A DNA stretch of 64,000 bases from JACMLD01 sp044227095. Its GTDB lineage: Bacteria > Bacteroidota > Bacteroidia > Chitinophagales > Chitinophagaceae. The notes beneath the pieces are model-generated. The model saw only the letters and a list, made by a program, of their open reading frames with translations, searched no databases and was not told where the DNA came from. The position numbers and the translations under genes were made by a program. The DNA is taken from the NCBI GenBank assembly GCA_044227095.1, contig JBGAFV010000001.1, positions 4,154,001 through 4,218,000 on the forward strand, written 5' to 3'. Shown piece after piece: positions 24,065 through 33,199 of this stretch (positions within the stretch are counted from its first letter, which is position 1; every line of letters begins with the position of its first letter).

Positions 24065-25048
24065 TTACTGCAATTTATACCTGATATTATGATGCCGGCA
24101 AACCTCATCCATAATACTGCTTATTTGTAGACTAAAATCCAGGGGCATTTGGCCACTTTCGGTCATATTTTTTTCGAGGCAATGCTGAACTTCCTTAATT
24201 TGAAATTCAAAACCATTATCGCCAAATGGCAGAGAAAACGTTTTTGTAATAGCATCGCCCTTTCGTATGTGAAGAACGGAACCTTTATACCAGGGACGAT
24301 CAAATATAATAGATCCTTCTGTTCCGGTAATTTCTGCAGTGATGGATGTATTAGCAGTAATGGAAGACACTACATTTGCCATCATTCCATTCTTGTAAGA
24401 CAAAATAATATTTACCATTTCGTCTGCTCCTGTTTTTGAAAGATGGGCAAAAGATTTTATTTCATCTGGCTTGCCCATTATAAAAAGTGCAAGGAATATG
24501 GGATAAACACCCACATCAAGCAATGAGCCGCCACCTAATTTCAAATCGAACAAACGGCCATTTTCATTAAATGGAGCTGCAAAACCAAAATCTGCACGCA
24601 GGTATTTTAATTCGCCAATCTCTCCTGCTTTAATTAAATCTGCTGCTTTATTGATTACAGGTAAAAACCTGGACCACATGGCTTCCATTAAAAAAGTTTT
24701 GTTTTGCCGGGCTGCATTTACCATTTCCAGCGTACTTGCATAATCTACAGACATTGGCTTTTCGCACAACACGGCTTTCTTTTTTTGCAGGCATAGCAAT
24801 GTATGCGCATGATGAAATGTATGCGGTGTTGCTATATACACTGCATCTATTTCCGGATTGGCTGCTACTGATTCATAATTGTTATAAAAAAACTTTGCGC
24901 CATGATTTGCTGCAAACTGTTCTGCTTTATGTATATCCCTTGATGCAACTGCAAAAAGCTCTGCATCGGGTACCAGTTCCAGTGCTTTGGCAAATTTTTC
25001 TGCTATTCTGCCCGGCCCTATAATGCCCCATTTATATGTTTTATCCAT
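24065..25048 (-). CDS. Gfo/Idh/MocA-family oxidoreductase
   Basis: 327 residues. The N-terminal Rossmann fold begins WGIIGPGRIAEKFAKAL. ATPHTFHHAHTLLCLQ and VLCEKPMSVD (the conserved EKP lysine, near residue 96) are family landmarks. The C-terminal alpha/beta domain has GGGSLLDVGVYP with the usual catalytic-region Asp. Such enzymes oxidise or epimerise sugars or cyclitols using NAD(P). It follows GH127 by 7 bases, so it belongs to the arabinoside operon; substrate unknown. Confidence 0.88.
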   Translation of the reverse strand: MDKTYKWGIIGPGRIAEKFAKALELVPDAELFAVASRDIHKAEQFAANHGAKFFYNNYESVAANPEIDAVYIATPHTFHHAHTLLCLQKKKAVLCEKPMSVDYASTLEMVNAARQNKTFLMEAMWSRFLPVINKAADLIKAGEIGELKYLRADFGFAAPFNENGRLFDLKLGGGSLLDVGVYPIFLALFIMGKPDEIKSFAHLSKTGADEMVNIILSYKNGMMANVVSSITANTSITAEITGTEGSIIFDRPWYKGSVLHIRKGDAITKTFSLPFGDNGFEFQIKEVQHCLEKNMTESGQMPLDFSLQISSIMDEVCRHHNIRYKLQ

Positions 25049-25055
25049 GACTGTT

Positions 25056-27029
25056 TTAATAATTTAGTTTTACGTCATTAATTTTTACCGGCATCCAAAC
25101 CTGCATCTGGTTGCTGCCACGGTTGCACCATGTATAATATGGAATAAGCGTTATCTTTTTGTTTTCTGTTTTCACACTAAGTGCGTCTGCACCTGTTTCT
25201 AATACAGGCACATTTGCCTGCAAAGCAATTACAGGTTCGTCTAATACTTTATAATCAACTGCAGTAACCGGAGTATTTTCCGGGAACAGTATATTCCATG
25301 CTTTGCCCCCATTATCTGCTCCTTCTGCACTGTATACAAGCGGGCCACGTTGCAATGCTATACGATCTTTGTTCTGTTTTAAATCTTCTTTTGATACAAC
25401 TTTCCTTATATCCATTGGAATAACCCATTCTACCTTATCTCCTTTCTTCCACTCACGTTCTATAATTGCATAGCCGTTTTCATTTTTATACGTTGCAATT
25501 TTACCATTAATAGATAAAGCCGGTGTGTTTTTATTTTCATCCATAAAATTGTATAGATTTCCAGGAACGGTAACATTATTCGTCCAGCCGGGAATTCTTA
25601 TATGCAAGGCAAAATTTATTTTTTTTATTGGGTCGATGTTTAGCGTCACTTTCCCATCCCACGGATAATTGGTTTCTGTTTTTATTGTTACATTTCCTTT
25701 TTCCAGCGGAATTACAGAACTGCTGCCAACAAATAAATTAACCCAAATGCCATTGGCAGATTTTGCATAAATATAATCGCCAAGCGATTCAACGAGGCGG
25801 GCAATATTAGCAGGACAACAAGCTGTACCAAACCATTCACGCCTTGCATTTCTTCCTGTAGATGCAAGAGGGTTACCATAAAAAAACTTATCGCCTGATA
25901 AGCTTAGTCCGTCTAATGCTCCATTGTATAAACTTCTTTCAAGTACATCAATATATTCGGCATTACCAGTTAGTGCATTCATGCGTTGGTTCCATAACAC
26001 CATTCCAACAGATGCACAGGTTTCGCAGTAAGCTTGTTCATTAGGCAAATCATAATCTTTGGTAAATCCTTCGTTGCTGCCCGCAGAACCAATGCCGCCG
26101 GTTATATACATGTTGCGATAAACAACATCTTCCCAAACTGTTCTCATTGCTTTAAGATAACCTTCATCGCCAGTAAGCGCTGCTACATCCGCTGCACCTG
26201 TATATAAATACATAGCACGAACAGCATGGCCGGTTATTTCTTTTTGATCACGAACCGGTACAACATCCTGTGCATAAGCAGTGTCTTTCCAGTCTGTCCA
26301 TGTATACCCTTTTGCAAGTTTATGTCCGCGTTCTTCCAGCAACCAATGCGCCAGCTTAAGGTATTTTTCATTGTGCGTGGTTTTATAGAGTTTAACCAAT
26401 GCCAGTTCCAGTTCCTGGTGACCAGTTACCCAATCTCTTTTTCCCGGGCCGAATAGTGAATCAAAATAATCGGCCCATTTAATAACCACATCAAGAAATT
26501 TTCTTTTGCCGGTTGCATCGTAATAAGCAACAGCAGCTTCAATCATATGGCCAGCATTGTAATCTTCATGCATGCTCATATCCGTCCAGCGCTTATCAAG
26601 CCCTCTCAATGTGTAATAAGTATTAAGATAGCCATCTGGCAATTGTGCAGCTGCTATTTTATCAATCCATTCATCGCATTTTTTTTCTATTGCGGGGTTA
26701 GGATTTGTTTTAAGCGAATATGCCATTGCTTCCAGTGCTTTAAACACATCGCTATCATCGTAAAAAATACCTTCGTGTGCTTCACCTTTTCCACGAGCAA
26801 CTTTTTCAAAATTGCGGATACGTGCAGTTGCAACTTCTGTCTGGTAAATACATGCAGCAAGTGTTTTATCGGCAACCTTATCAATTTTTGGCTTCCAGAA
26901 ATTGTCTGTGATAGTAACCTGCGAAAAATTTACAGGCTCAAATTGCAGAAAAGATTTTTGTGCGTAACTACCAAGTGAAATTGAAGTGATAAGAAAGGCA
27001 ATTGTAAAACGTTTATTCGGTAATGGCAT
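25056..27029 (-). CDS. GH127 glycoside hydrolase, probable beta-L-arabinofuranosidase
   Basis: 657 residues with an N-terminal signal peptide ending in YAQ, so it acts outside the cytoplasm. The (alpha/alpha)6 catalytic domain carries NEQAYCETCASVGMVLW (near 325-340) and GTACCPANIARL (near 404). In characterised GH127 enzymes these hold the catalytic glutamate and the cysteine cluster that binds zinc and supplies the nucleophile. The C-terminal part is beta-sandwich. Next to GH51 and ara genes it should release L-arabinofuranose. Specificity within the family is inferred from context. Confidence 0.9.
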   Translation of the reverse strand: MPLPNKRFTIAFLITSISLGSYAQKSFLQFEPVNFSQVTITDNFWKPKIDKVADKTLAACIYQTEVATARIRNFEKVARGKGEAHEGIFYDDSDVFKALEAMAYSLKTNPNPAIEKKCDEWIDKIAAAQLPDGYLNTYYTLRGLDKRWTDMSMHEDYNAGHMIEAAVAYYDATGKRKFLDVVIKWADYFDSLFGPGKRDWVTGHQELELALVKLYKTTHNEKYLKLAHWLLEERGHKLAKGYTWTDWKDTAYAQDVVPVRDQKEITGHAVRAMYLYTGAADVAALTGDEGYLKAMRTVWEDVVYRNMYITGGIGSAGSNEGFTKDYDLPNEQAYCETCASVGMVLWNQRMNALTGNAEYIDVLERSLYNGALDGLSLSGDKFFYGNPLASTGRNARREWFGTACCPANIARLVESLGDYIYAKSANGIWVNLFVGSSSVIPLEKGNVTIKTETNYPWDGKVTLNIDPIKKINFALHIRIPGWTNNVTVPGNLYNFMDENKNTPALSINGKIATYKNENGYAIIEREWKKGDKVEWVIPMDIRKVVSKEDLKQNKDRIALQRGPLVYSAEGADNGGKAWNILFPENTPVTAVDYKVLDEPVIALQANVPVLETGADALSVKTENKKITLIPYYTWCNRGSNQMQVWMPVKINDVKLNY

Positions 27030-27110
27030 AATGATAATTTATGACAAGAAATAAAAATTATAGTCTATACAAATCAATATAGTCTATTTAAAAGGATCAT
27101 TTTTGATTTA

Positions 27111-27137
27111 TTAGTTGAAGTGTGCGACGCAACAATG
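27111..27137 (+). repeat. Dispersed 27-bp repeat, copy B
   Basis: TTAGTTGAAGTG followed by TGCGACGCAACAATG, in the GH51-GH127 gap. It matches the family at nearly every position. The surrounding 27030-27250 is AT-rich without a gene. Confidence 0.75.
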
Positions 27138-27250
27138 CCCAACCTTTTGCATCTGCCGACTACACAAAAATTATTATTCTTCATATTGTGTTACAAATAT
27201 AGAAGTCCGTTTTGATAATTAACTTTTAGCAGCATTAAAGCTGACAATAA

Positions 27251-27275
27251 AAAAGCCGGCATTACACCGGCTTTT
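27251..27275 (-). terminator. Intrinsic terminator after the GH51 gene
   Basis: AAAAGCCGG (27251-27259) and CCGGCTTTT (27267-27275) with a 7-base loop. On the minus strand the stem is followed by TTTT and TTATTG. It separates GH51 from GH127. Confidence 0.85.
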
Positions 27276-27301
27276 CAAAATATGTATAAGCTAAGAAACT
27301 T

Positions 27302-28843
27302 CTACTTTAATTCAAGTACAACTACAGAAGCGGGTGGCAATTTTATCTGCAAGCCTGCTGGTTTAATGCTTGCGCCATTAAATGCAACTGGTTTTATTTT
27401 ATCTGGGTTTTCAAAAGAGTTATAATCCTGCAGATGTGCAGAAGCCAATATTCGTCCAGTTATCGTTTTAAAAACAGTTCCATCTAAGCCAACGCTTATG
27501 TCTGCGCTCTTAGACGGATCTATATTTACTAAAGACACATGCACCAAGCCATTTTTATCTTTTGAAGCTGAAACGGAAACAGCGGGCAAAGAATCATTTC
27601 CCTGCACAAATTGCACACTGTTAAGTGTTACCGGAATTAATGTTGCATCCTGGTGTACGTTGTACATTTCCATTACATGGTATGTAGGGGTAAGGATCAT
27701 TTTTTCCTTGTCGGTAAGAATAACGGCCTGCAATACATTTACACACTGTGCAAGATTAGCAATGCGTACACGGTCTGCATGGTTGTTAAAAATATTCAGC
27801 GTCATTCCTGCAATCATTGCATCACGCATGGTATTCTGCTGGTATAAAAATCCGGGGTTGGTGCCGGGTTCAACATCATACCATCCGCCCCATTCGTCTA
27901 CAACCAATGCAACTTTTTTCTGCGGATCATATTTATCCATGATAGCAGCATGTTTGGTTACCAGCTCTTCCATTTTCCATGCCTGCTTCATAATTCCAAA
28001 ATACTGTTCTGCAGAAAAATTGGTGGCAGATCCTTTTTTGTTCCAATCCAAAACAGAATAATGGTGCATTGCAACACCACCAAGCATATGCCTCGGAATA
28101 TTTTTCATTAGTGTTTCTGTCCAGTTATAATCTGCATCGCTTGCACCAGAGGCAATTTTGGTAAGGCCGCCAGAACTTTCCCAATCAGAAATAAACGTGG
28201 TGTATTTGCGATATTCATCAGCATAATATTCTGGTTTCATATTGCCGCCACAACCCCATGCTTCATTACCAATTCCCCAGAATTTTACTTTCCAGGGTTC
28301 TGTTCTGCCATTGGCTTTGCGCAAATCGCTCATAGGGCTTTTGCCATTAAAGTTGGTGTATTGCACCCAGTCTGACATTTCCTGTACAGTGCCGCTTCCA
28401 ATGTTTGCAGAAAGATATGGTTCTGCGCCCAGCAGCTCGCACATGTTTAGAAAATCATGCGTACCAAAACTATTGTCTTCTGTAACGCCGCCCCACCATT
28501 TATTAACCATTGACGGACGTTTATCTTTTGGACCTATACCGTCTTTCCAGTGATACGTATCTGCAAAACAACCACCGGGCCAGCGCAGGTTAGGAATCTT
28601 CAATTTCTTAAGCGCTGCTATAATATCATTACGCACACCATTTGTATTGGGAATGGTTTTACTGGTATCGCCAACATAAAACCCACCATAAATGCAATGA
28701 CCAAGATGTTCAGCAAAATGACCATAAATATGTTTGCTGATAACAGGCTGTTCTTTTGCAGAAAGCTTAAGGTTTACAACAGACTGGCTGTACACACAGC
28801 AAGAAATAACAAGGCCTGCAACAACGGTAAAGAACTGCTTCAT
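27302..28843 (-). CDS. GH51 alpha-L-arabinofuranosidase
   Basis: 513 residues with a signal peptide (cleavage near CCVYSQS). The barrel has the GH51 start KHIYGHFAEHLGHCIYGG and LRWPGGCFADTYHWKDGIG. The acid/base glutamate lies in FWGIGNEAWGCGG (near 200) and the nucleophile glutamate in ALVVDEWGGWYD (near 318). A C-terminal beta-sandwich follows. It removes alpha-L-arabinofuranosyl side chains from arabinan or arabinoxylan, probably in the periplasm. It sits directly downstream of the Nudix-type regulator. Confidence 0.95.
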   Translation of the reverse strand: MKQFFTVVAGLVISCCVYSQSVVNLKLSAKEQPVISKHIYGHFAEHLGHCIYGGFYVGDTSKTIPNTNGVRNDIIAALKKLKIPNLRWPGGCFADTYHWKDGIGPKDKRPSMVNKWWGGVTEDNSFGTHDFLNMCELLGAEPYLSANIGSGTVQEMSDWVQYTNFNGKSPMSDLRKANGRTEPWKVKFWGIGNEAWGCGGNMKPEYYADEYRKYTTFISDWESSGGLTKIASGASDADYNWTETLMKNIPRHMLGGVAMHHYSVLDWNKKGSATNFSAEQYFGIMKQAWKMEELVTKHAAIMDKYDPQKKVALVVDEWGGWYDVEPGTNPGFLYQQNTMRDAMIAGMTLNIFNNHADRVRIANLAQCVNVLQAVILTDKEKMILTPTYHVMEMYNVHQDATLIPVTLNSVQFVQGNDSLPAVSVSASKDKNGLVHVSLVNIDPSKSADISVGLDGTVFKTITGRILASAHLQDYNSFENPDKIKPVAFNGASIKPAGLQIKLPPASVVVLELK

Positions 28844-28894
28844 TCTACCAATAATTTAAAAGTTAAGAGATATGTGTATCGTATAAAAGTTTGA

Positions 28895-28928
28895 CCTCCA
28901 CTAACCCCTCCAGAGGATTGGGGTAAAA
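28895..28928 (+). repeat. GC-rich repeat between the regulator and GH51
   Basis: CCTCCACTAACCCCTCCAGA then GGATTGGGGTAAAA: a variant of the CCCCTTCAGGGG-type repeat seen at 14038 and 63296, in the GH51 upstream region. Confidence 0.5.
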
Positions 28929-28974
28929 CCGCATTGAAAAAAGATCTTACTTAAATAAAAATGCCAGTTTACAA

Positions 28975-29664
28975 TCAAATAAACTGCACACCTTCATTTT
29001 CCAGTTTTTTGTATTTAGCTTTATCAAACGTGTAATAATATGCGCCTTTCTTTGAAGACTCTTTTTCTTTTTCTTTCAGTTTATTAAGAATACCCAATGA
29101 TAAGATCTTGCGTGTGAAGTTTCGTTTATCCAATGGTGTTTCATAAATGGCTTCGTATAAACTTTGCAACTGCGGCAATGTAAATTTATCGGGCAACAAT
29201 TCAAAGCCTATCGGGTGATTGGAAACTTTTTGCCTTAACCTTTCTTTAGCAAGCTTTACCATTTGTTTGTGATCGAAAATGAGTGCAGGAATTTTGGTCA
29301 TTTCAAACCAGCGGGCACTATGTGTTTGCATCAGCTCATCTGCGTATTCATCAATTTTGATAAGGGCAAAATAAGCCATCGATACTACCCTTCCTCCCGG
29401 ATCACGGTCTGCATTGCCAAAGCATGCCAGTTGCTCCATATAAATATTGCCCAATCCTGTAAGCTCATTAAGAATGCGTACAGCTGCATTGTCTACGCTT
29501 TCTGTTTCTTTTACAAAACCACCCATTAAAGACCATTTGCCTTTTTGTGGTTCAAGTTGTCTTTTTACAAATAGCGCTTTAAGGTGCCTGCCATCAAAAC
29601 CAAAAATGATACAATCAATGGCAAGCAAAAGGCGATCGTTATTTTTATACTGAATGATGCTCAT
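28975..29664 (-). CDS. Nudix-fold transcriptional regulator, AraR-like
   Basis: 229 residues from the ATG at 29664 (MSIIQYKNNDR), preferred over 29697 because the Nudix domain starts here. Residues about 10-140 are a Nudix fold: LMGGFVKETESVDNAAVRILNELTGL. The catalytic REUXEEXGU core is replaced by RILNELTGL, so hydrolase activity should be lost, as in the NrtR/AraR regulators. Residues about 150-229 form the winged-helix domain (FTLPQLQSLYEAIYETPLDKRNFTRKIL). A Nudix-type AraR controls arabinose genes in Bacteroides thetaiotaomicron, and this gene lies among ara genes, so the same role is likely. Confidence 0.85.
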   Translation of the reverse strand: MSIIQYKNNDRLLLAIDCIIFGFDGRHLKALFVKRQLEPQKGKWSLMGGFVKETESVDNAAVRILNELTGLGNIYMEQLACFGNADRDPGGRVVSMAYFALIKIDEYADELMQTHSARWFEMTKIPALIFDHKQMVKLAKERLRQKVSNHPIGFELLPDKFTLPQLQSLYEAIYETPLDKRNFTRKILSLGILNKLKEKEKESSKKGAYYYTFDKAKYKKLENEGVQFI

Positions 29665-29735
29665 AACAAAATAGATTTCGGATATCTGATGTGACAATGC
29701 GTGATTGCTAATCTTTTTATCTTGACGATTTACGA

Positions 29736-29748
29736 ATCAGCCATCAGA
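29736..29748 (-). repeat. 13-mer word shared in inverse orientation with 31524
   Basis: ATCAGCCATCAGA here and its reverse complement TCTGATGGCTGAT at 31524-31536 flank the symporter gene. Both lie in stretches of permuted words (GTGAGACGTG, GTGAATCGTGAGG). No function is known. Confidence 0.45.
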
Positions 29749-29757
29749 CATACATTC

Positions 29758-31440
29758 TTACCAGAATTTCACATACAATGCCGCAATCAATAAAACAGTT
29801 ATCATTATTAGCGCCATAGTAGAAGGACTGAGTTTAAACATTCCTTTTGGCAATTCAAATGCTTTAGGATTGATTTTTGGTCCGGCCAAACTAATTGCCA
29901 CCATTACAATCATTGTAAACAGAAATGATAAGCCCATGCAGATATGAAAAGGAATTTCGTAACCACCTTTACCATTGGGGAATGCTGTATACAACAAAGT
30001 TTCGTTGCCAAACAATTGCGGCGCAAACTCATTGAATAAAACTGATAATGCAAAACCTGTAATAACACCTGCAATGGCTGCAGCACCAGTTGTTCTTTTC
30101 CAGAACATACCGAGAATAAACATTGCAAATATACCCGGGCTGATAAAGCCAGTATATTTTTGTATGAATGTAAAGCCGCCTGCTCCGCCAATACCCAACA
30201 AATCGCTCCATGTAAACAATACAGCAACTATCATGGCTACAAATACCACTACCCTTCCTGTTACAACAAGTTTTCTTTCATCGGCAGTTTTACCAAAATA
30301 TTTTTTATAAACGTCTAAAGTAAATATTGTAGAGATGCTGTTTACTTTACCAGCAAGCGAAGCAACAATAGCTGCAGTTAATGCTGCTACTGATAAACCT
30401 TTTAAACCGGTTGGTAAAAAAGTAAGCACTGCTGAATAAGCGCCGTCTTTACCACCAGTAAGGTGAGGAAGATGTCCGCCCTGGTATAATACATAAGCAG
30501 CAATACCTGGCAACATTACAATAAGCGGCATCATCAATTTTAATAAGCCTGCAAACAAAATACCTGTACGGGCAGTTTGCAAATCGGCACCCAATGCACG
30601 TTGTGTAATGTACTGGTTACATCCCCAGTAATTTAAGTTGATGATCCAGATACCAGCCAGGTAAGAAGCAAGGCCAGGGAATGTGAGGTATTTATTAATA
30701 TCATTCTGAGAAGCATTAGCACCTGGTCTTGGAATAATCATTTTAAAATGATCTGGTGCATTTGCCATTAATACTTTAAAACCAGCAATCGCATCTTTAC
30801 CTACACCAAATTTTTCACCAACTACTGTTAGAGCAATGTAAGTTGTTACAAGGCCGCCAAAAATTAATACGGCCACTTGTATTACGTCGGTATATGCAAC
30901 CACCTTCATACCGCCCAATGAAATAATCAACGCAAATACAGCAAGTCCAATCATGATTGCATGAAGGTATTGTCCGCCTGCAAGGCCATTAATAGCCACT
31001 GCACCCAAATATAAAATGGAAGTAAGGTTTACAAACACGTAAAGGAACAACCAGAAGATGGCCATTATCAATGCAACAGATTCATTGTACCGCGTTGTTA
31101 AAAACTGCGGCATGGTATAAATTTTGTTTTTGAGGTACACTGGTATAAACCATACTGCAACTATAATAAGTGCAATAGCCGCAATCCACTCATACGCAGC
31201 AACGGCTACACCAAGAAAAAAACCTTCACCACTCATGCCTATGAACTGTTCTGCAGAAATGTTAGAAGCAATTAAAGATGCACCAATGGCCCACCATGTA
31301 AGCGTTCCTTCTGCAAGAAAGAATGCTTTTGCATCGTGTTCATTCTTTTTTCGTTTCTGGTAAACAGAATAACCATACCCCGCTACAATAACAAAATAGA
31401 TAATGAAAACAATGTAATCTTTAGAAGACAGACTGTTCAT
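29758..31440 (-). CDS. Sodium/solute symporter (SSS family), probable arabinose transporter
   Basis: 560 residues from the ATG at 31440, with about 13-14 membrane segments. It begins SSKDYIVFIIYFVIVAGYG, and the conserved sodium-site region GASLIASNISAEQFIGMSG follows near residue 55. NLNYWGCNQYITQRALGA and the GFALS region match SGLT-type sugar carriers. It lies between araA and the Nudix-type regulator in the arabinose cluster, so inward transport of L-arabinose with sodium is likely. Substrate is inferred from context. Confidence 0.9.
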   Translation of the reverse strand: MNSLSSKDYIVFIIYFVIVAGYGYSVYQKRKKNEHDAKAFFLAEGTLTWWAIGASLIASNISAEQFIGMSGEGFFLGVAVAAYEWIAAIALIIVAVWFIPVYLKNKIYTMPQFLTTRYNESVALIMAIFWLFLYVFVNLTSILYLGAVAINGLAGGQYLHAIMIGLAVFALIISLGGMKVVAYTDVIQVAVLIFGGLVTTYIALTVVGEKFGVGKDAIAGFKVLMANAPDHFKMIIPRPGANASQNDINKYLTFPGLASYLAGIWIINLNYWGCNQYITQRALGADLQTARTGILFAGLLKLMMPLIVMLPGIAAYVLYQGGHLPHLTGGKDGAYSAVLTFLPTGLKGLSVAALTAAIVASLAGKVNSISTIFTLDVYKKYFGKTADERKLVVTGRVVVFVAMIVAVLFTWSDLLGIGGAGGFTFIQKYTGFISPGIFAMFILGMFWKRTTGAAAIAGVITGFALSVLFNEFAPQLFGNETLLYTAFPNGKGGYEIPFHICMGLSFLFTMIVMVAISLAGPKINPKAFELPKGMFKLSPSTMALIMITVLLIAALYVKFW

Positions 31441-31566
31441 AAGCAATTAATCGTTTTAGTTTAAGCAAGATTTTTTTAACGTGAGACGTGATTTGTGTGA
31501 AACGTGAGTCTTCAGCTTTGCAATCTGATGGCTGATACCTCACGATTCACAACTAAAATACAGGAT

Positions 31567-33057
31567 CTATTTATAATACACTTCATTCCACCTTAATTCA
31601 TTTTTAAAATTGTACAAACTGGTATTTTTACCAATCAGCGCAAATTCAATTCCCGCCATTTCAGCAAAGTCTTGCAGGTTTTCTGCAGTAAGGTTTTGGC
31701 TATAGCAGGTATGGTGTGCGCCACCGGCAAGTATCCATGCGGCACAACCTGTTTTCATATCCGGGTAGGGTTTCCATAAAACCCTTGCCACAGGAAGCTT
31801 TGGCAAACTTTGAATTGGATCCACTGCCACTACCTCATTTACGAGTAACCGAAAACGGTTGCCCATATCTACAATAGAAGCATTAATAGCCGGGCCTGCC
31901 GCTGAATTAAATACAAGCCTTACAGGATCTGCTTTTCCACCAATACCCAGCGGATGAACTTCACATGATGGTTTACCTTTTGCAATAGATTCGCAAATCT
32001 CCAGCATGTGTGAGCCAAGTACCAGTTCGTTATTAGGATCAAAATGATAGGTGTAATCTTCCATAAACGAATTGCCGCCTTTTAATCCGCTGCCCATTAC
32101 TTTCATGGCACGCACCAATGCTGCGGTTTTCCAATCGCCTTCGCCCGCAAAACCATAGCCTTTACCCATTAAACGCTGGGCGGCAATGCCTGGCAATTGC
32201 ACCATGCCATGCAAATCTTCAAATGTATCTGTAAACCCTTTAAAGTTTCCATCTTCTAAAAATGCCAGCAAGCCAATTTCAATTTTTGCGGCCTCACGCA
32301 GCGATTGGTGTTGCGCCCCGCCTTTTACAAGCGAAGCACCTAACGTATATGTATCAGCGTATTCTGCAACCAGTTTATCAATAGCAGCGTCGCTGGTTTC
32401 ATTAATTACTTTTACCAGATCACCAATACCATAGGTATTAACAGAATAGCCAAATTTAATTTCAGCTTCTACTTTATCACCTTCAGTAACTGCTACATAG
32501 CGCATATTATCGCCAAAGCGGGCAAACTTTGCGCCTTGCCAATCGTACCAACCCGCTGCTGTTCTTGCCCATCCATTAATCTGTTCCAATACCTGTACAT
32601 CTTGCCAATGACCAGCAACAACTTTTCTATTAAGGCGCATGCGGCTCATAATAAAACCAAATTCCCTGTCGCCATGTGCACTCTGGTTCAGGTTCATAAA
32701 ATCCATATCAATATTAGCCCAGGGTATATCGCGGTTAAACTGTGTATGCAAATGCAGCATGGGTTTTTGTAAAATCTTAAGGCCGCCTATCCACATTTTT
32801 GCAGGAGAAAAAGTATGCATCCAGGCAATTATGCCAATACAATTTTTAGCAGTATTGGCGTCCTGGCAAACCTGGTAAATTTCTTCTGAAGATTTTACAG
32901 TTGGCTTCCATATAACGCTAACGGGTACCTGCGGCGCATCATTTAATGAAGCAGCAATTTTCTGAGCATGCTCTGCCACCTGTTTCAACGTTTCATCCCC
33001 ATACAAATGCTGGCTACCGGTTACAAACCATACTTCGAGCGACTTAAGATTGATCAT
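31567..33057 (-). CDS. araA: L-Arabinose isomerase
   Basis: Converts L-arabinose to L-ribulose with Mn2+. 496 residues from the ATG at 33057 (MINLKSLEVWFVTGSQHLYG, the usual start); the longer frame to 33105 adds non-conserved residues. Family landmarks: WMHTFSPAKMWIGGL, LHLHTQFNRDIPW, GYGFAGEGDWKTAALVRAMK and the metal-ligand histidines in LGSHMLE and GAHHTCYS. Length matches the family (about 500). Confidence 0.97.
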   Translation of the reverse strand: MINLKSLEVWFVTGSQHLYGDETLKQVAEHAQKIAASLNDAPQVPVSVIWKPTVKSSEEIYQVCQDANTAKNCIGIIAWMHTFSPAKMWIGGLKILQKPMLHLHTQFNRDIPWANIDMDFMNLNQSAHGDREFGFIMSRMRLNRKVVAGHWQDVQVLEQINGWARTAAGWYDWQGAKFARFGDNMRYVAVTEGDKVEAEIKFGYSVNTYGIGDLVKVINETSDAAIDKLVAEYADTYTLGASLVKGGAQHQSLREAAKIEIGLLAFLEDGNFKGFTDTFEDLHGMVQLPGIAAQRLMGKGYGFAGEGDWKTAALVRAMKVMGSGLKGGNSFMEDYTYHFDPNNELVLGSHMLEICESIAKGKPSCEVHPLGIGGKADPVRLVFNSAAGPAINASIVDMGNRFRLLVNEVVAVDPIQSLPKLPVARVLWKPYPDMKTGCAAWILAGGAHHTCYSQNLTAENLQDFAEMAGIEFALIGKNTSLYNFKNELRWNEVYYK

Positions 33058-33075
33058 GCTATTTTTTTTATAGGT

Positions 33076-33172
33076 TAATGGCGTGGGGTTTAAGGTATAG
33101 GGCAATTATAATTTGGCCAACGTTAAATTTATCAGCTTCTTATATTTTATAAACACCTTAACCCCTAAACCT
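33076..33172. repeat. Word-like inverted repeat between GH27 and araA
   Basis: GGGGTTTAAGGTATAGGG on the plus strand and, on the minus strand near 33150-33172, GGTATAAGGTTTAGGGG use the same words in different order. Such permuted repeats recur in several gaps here. It could fold into a long imperfect hairpin; there is no gene. Confidence 0.45.
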
Positions 33173-33199
33173 TATACCGTTTACCTTGTTACTTTTTTA

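Noticed and set aside
26547..26978. 143-codon plus-strand frame rich in Cys and Phe
   Set aside because: Antisense to the GH127 gene; cysteine/phenylalanine-rich translation is typical of the reverse of AT-rich coding DNA.
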